This document shows positions 62,083 through 64,000 of a stretch of DNA of 64,000 nt, piece by piece; position 1 is the first letter of the stretch; the number at the start of each line of letters is the position of its first letter. The notes beneath the pieces are model-generated. The model was not told the DNA's origin. It saw only the letters and a program-made list of their open reading frames with translations, and ran no database searches. The position numbers and the translations under genes are program-made. The DNA lies in assembly GCA_014898415.1 (NCBI GenBank), contig RCTD01000024.1, forward strand, positions 1-64,000, read 5' to 3'. The DNA comes from Stromatinia cepivora (Eukaryota; Ascomycota; Leotiomycetes; Helotiales; Sclerotiniaceae).

Positions 62083-62558
62083 GGGCAAGAAAGGGGCGGG
62101 GAGAGAAAGGGGTAACTCTCTGCAAGTATAGGTGTTCGGGCTGGGATTTCCCTTTCTATTTTTTTTTTTTTTTTTTTTTTTTTTTTGCATCATCGCGGAC
62201 AATTTGATGGAGGCTAACATGGGCTTTGCGTACGAGGGCTAGAATTCTGGATGCTTGTTCCTCGAATGAACATAATTTTCTAACAGTATTATTACCTGAT
62301 GCACAATGAAACATGCTAAAGATCGCTTTTGATAGGACACTGAGCATCACGACCTTCTGGAGGTTTCTGTTTTGACCTAACCTTGAACCAACATTCCAGG
62401 TACGAAGAACCCTGCACTTGACAACATGGCTGGCTGCTTCCTTCTTCTCATTGCTCTCCTTTCATTTCATTTTCCCCAGAAGTTTTCTAGCGTTGCGATA
62501 TTGCTATTGCCCATTGTTTGGCCCTTGACTGTAGTTATTCCTGTTTGAATAGATACTG
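62083..62558. other. Convergent 3-prime region of SPF30 and IND1
   Basis: No gene. Contains a run of about 28 T at 62159-62186. Both neighbouring genes end here. Confidence 0.5.
62159..62186. repeat. Poly(T) tract, about 28 nt
   Basis: Uninterrupted T run just downstream of the SPF30 stop. It may be a simple repeat of variable length; the exact number could be an assembly estimate. Confidence 0.8.
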
Positions 62559-63649
62559 TTAAAATAAGCCAATTTTCTTTCCCACTAGTTCTGTGATTGA
62601 CATAAATGCCTTTGCTCTTTCGCTTTCGGGCTCGGCTACAACGGTCGGTTTTCCCCTGTCCGCATCATCGCAAATGCTCGCGTGTAATGGTATATCTCCT
62701 AGAAAATCAATTCCATGCTCTTTACAAGCATGCGTGACTCCCGAATGCGACCCAAAAATATGTGTGCTGTTTTGACAGTGTGGGCATGTGAATAGCGACA
62801 TATTCTGTACCATTCCCAGAATAGGGATATCAATTTTCTTAAACATATTGATACCCTTCACGGCATCTTTGAGAGCTATGTCTTGAGGCGTCGACACAAT
62901 TACCGCTCCTGAAAATACTCAGTATCTTCATTCGACATGAAGAATGCACTTACCATCAAGTACAATTTGCTGCGTTATAGTCAACTGAGTATCTCCTGTT
63001 CCTGGCGGTAAATCGAGAACCAAAACATCCAATCCCCCCCAGTCTACCTCGTGTAAAAGTTGCTGTAATGCTTTCATGACCATCAATCCACGCCATACAA
63101 CAGGCGCTGCATCACCCACTAAATAACCCATTGACATAGATTTTACGCCATAATTTGAGAGGGGTATGAGTTGATTGTCTGCCGACCAAACATCAGACGT
63201 GTTTCAACTATTGCATTTAGACCAAAGACGCACTTGAGGATAATCTGGGCTCCCCCGAAAGATTGAGCAATGTGGGTATCGATGGACCAAAGATATCTGT
63301 ATCTAAAATACCACTTCGCAGACCACGACGAGCAAAGGCAAGTGCAAGATTGACTATTGCTCAATCAGTACTTGCTAACATGCAATCACTGGGAGTTCGT
63401 ACCAGAAAGCGTCGATTTTCCAACTCCTCCTTTCGCAGATGAAACTGCAATAACTTTCTTTACATCTTTAATCTTTCTTCTTTCGGGCAATCCACGCTGC
63501 ATGCGCGGAATACTGCCGGTTCGTGGTAATCCCTGATATGCGCCAACGATCAATTTCTCTTCTAATTTCTCATACTTCAAACAAACTTGACGTACCAATG
63601 GATTCTCATGTTGCAACCTCCGCAGAGTAGAAAATAATCGTGGCTTCAT
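62559..63649 (-). CDS. IND1: Mitochondrial Fe-S P-loop NTPase for complex I assembly (IND1/NUBPL)
   Basis: Mrp/NBP35-type ATPase that delivers 4Fe-4S clusters to respiratory complex I in the mitochondrial matrix. Five exons: 63649-63596, 63532-63403, 63353-63234, 63178-62954 and 62908-62559, giving 292 aa. All four introns (63, 49, 55 and 45 bp) are GT...AG and in frame. The N-terminus [13 protein letters not shown] is basic, fitting an import signal. The deviant Walker A KGGVGKST is at 52-59; [31 protein letters not shown] and [13 protein letters not shown] follow. The cluster-binding C218-x2-C221 lies in FTCPHC. Intron 1 has a length divisible by three and no stop, so retention would only insert 21 residues. 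Its start faces BFR2 at 165 bp. Confidence 0.95.
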
Positions 63650-63814
63650 TTTGTTCCAATGTCGAATTGAAGCTCCAACAAGGATGCGATGCTTTTTGAG
63701 CGGATATGCGCCCGCTAGCGCGCCAAGATCGTGGGGAGCTCCAAAATAATTTTTTGGTTTGAACTTCTGCGGAAAAACACAAAATTCTCAACGTTTGAGA
63801 GAATAGTAAACAAT
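63650..63814. promoter_or_regulatory. Divergent promoter between IND1 and BFR2
   Basis: 165 bp separate the start codons of two essential-type housekeeping genes, so they must share promoter sequence. No specific box recognised. Confidence 0.6.
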
Positions 63815-64000
63815 ATGGCAATACCAAAGAATTTGGCAAAAAAAATCAAGGAATTGGAGGATCCTGTTCCTAAGGGTAAGTTTCCATACTTGAGTAATAT
63901 CTATGGGTTCGTCTTTATTGACTTGGGTTTCATTTGGCAGATTTCGATCCGGAAGATGATAAGCCGGCGCAAGAGAGCGATTCGGAAAGTGGTGATGAGA
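63815..64000 (+). CDS. BFR2: Ribosome biogenesis protein BFR2/AATF, 5-prime part
   Basis: Nucleolar SSU-processome factor. Exon 1 (63815-63875) encodes MAIPKNLAKKIKELEDPVPK and ends in a GTAAGT donor; the 65-bp intron ends TTTGGCAG at 63940. Exon 2 begins so that the junction codon is Asp, giving DFDPEDDKPAQESDSESGDE and running off the window. The combination LAxxIxxLEDPxPKDFDPED followed by an acidic Ser-rich stretch is typical of fungal BFR2 N-termini. The TRAUB and AATF domains are beyond the edge. Confidence 0.8.
   Translation, partial: MAIPKNLAKKIKELEDPVPKGKFPYLSNIYGFVFIDLGFIWQISIRKMISRRKRAIRKVVMR

Noticed and set aside
62159..62186. Poly(T) run as the tail of a minus-strand retroposed copy
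   Set aside because: No target duplication or processed coding sequence next to it; a simple repeat is sufficient.
63606..63839. 77-codon minus-strand open stretch upstream of IND1
   Set aside because: Wrong frame relative to the IND1 first exon and overlaps the divergent BFR2 start.
1..64000. tRNA, rRNA or CRISPR arrays
   Set aside because: No cloverleaf with TTCGA-type loop, no rRNA text, and no regularly spaced short repeats were seen by eye.

Overview
The window comes from a filamentous ascomycete (Pezizomycotina). Introns are short, with GTAAGT-like donors and CTAA(C/T)-type branch sites. The genes are fungal: a DHA1 transporter, a reverse-transcriptase-related (rvt-like) gene, a SIRT5-type sirtuin, SAF4/YJU2B, SPF30, IND1 and BFR2. 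The landscape is two-speed: an extremely AT-rich block from 1 to about 45.9 kb, then a base-balanced gene block from about 46 to 64 kb. The AT-rich block carries the signature of repeat-induced point mutation (RIP): C-to-T and G-to-A transitions that turn CAA, CAG and TGG codons into stops. I cannot name the species.

Positions 1-45,900 hold no credible host gene. They are a stack of LTR retrotransposons whose borders can be read from LTR pairs and 5-bp target duplications. Four copies of one Ty1/copia family with 166-bp LTRs are present: A (5319-17849, plus), B (25242-28624, minus, truncated), C (28958-34440, minus) and D (38459-43908, plus). A Ty3/gypsy family with LTRs of about 282 bp has one complete member (9754-16797, minus) nested inside copia A, and one truncated member (19973-25241, plus). 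A third element (3624-5299) is only 1.68 kb long with 150-bp LTRs and a gag-like remnant; it looks non-autonomous. Three 310-bp solo LTRs of a further family sit at 23282, 28625 and 36413. LTRs of about 147 bp from yet another gypsy family, plus gypsy 3-prime and gag/protease remnants, fill most of the rest. The solo LTR at 28625 has no matching target duplication, and both flanking elements are truncated there, which marks a rearrangement point.

Positions 46,000-64,000 hold, in order: a five-exon DHA1 MFS transporter (minus); a decayed gene that looks like a HET-domain gene (minus); the rvt-like gene (plus), whose YDD box is thrown out of frame by one base; a convergent class III sirtuin with the SIRT5-type YxxR signature (minus); two small spliced candidate genes (minus); SAF4/YJU2B and SPF30, two splicing factors arranged head to head; IND1, the complex I Fe-S assembly P-loop NTPase (minus); and, head to head with it, the first exons of BFR2/AATF, which run off the window. 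For the MFS, sirtuin, SPF30, IND1 and BFR2 genes I give intron borders that keep the reading frame and restore family motifs.

The most unusual items are the rvt-like gene with its frameshift, the 41-bp-armed palindrome inside the copia B LTR, the half-initiator-tRNA-type primer site of the copia family, the gag-only mini-element, the rearrangement at 28.6 kb, and the two unidentified small spliced genes.
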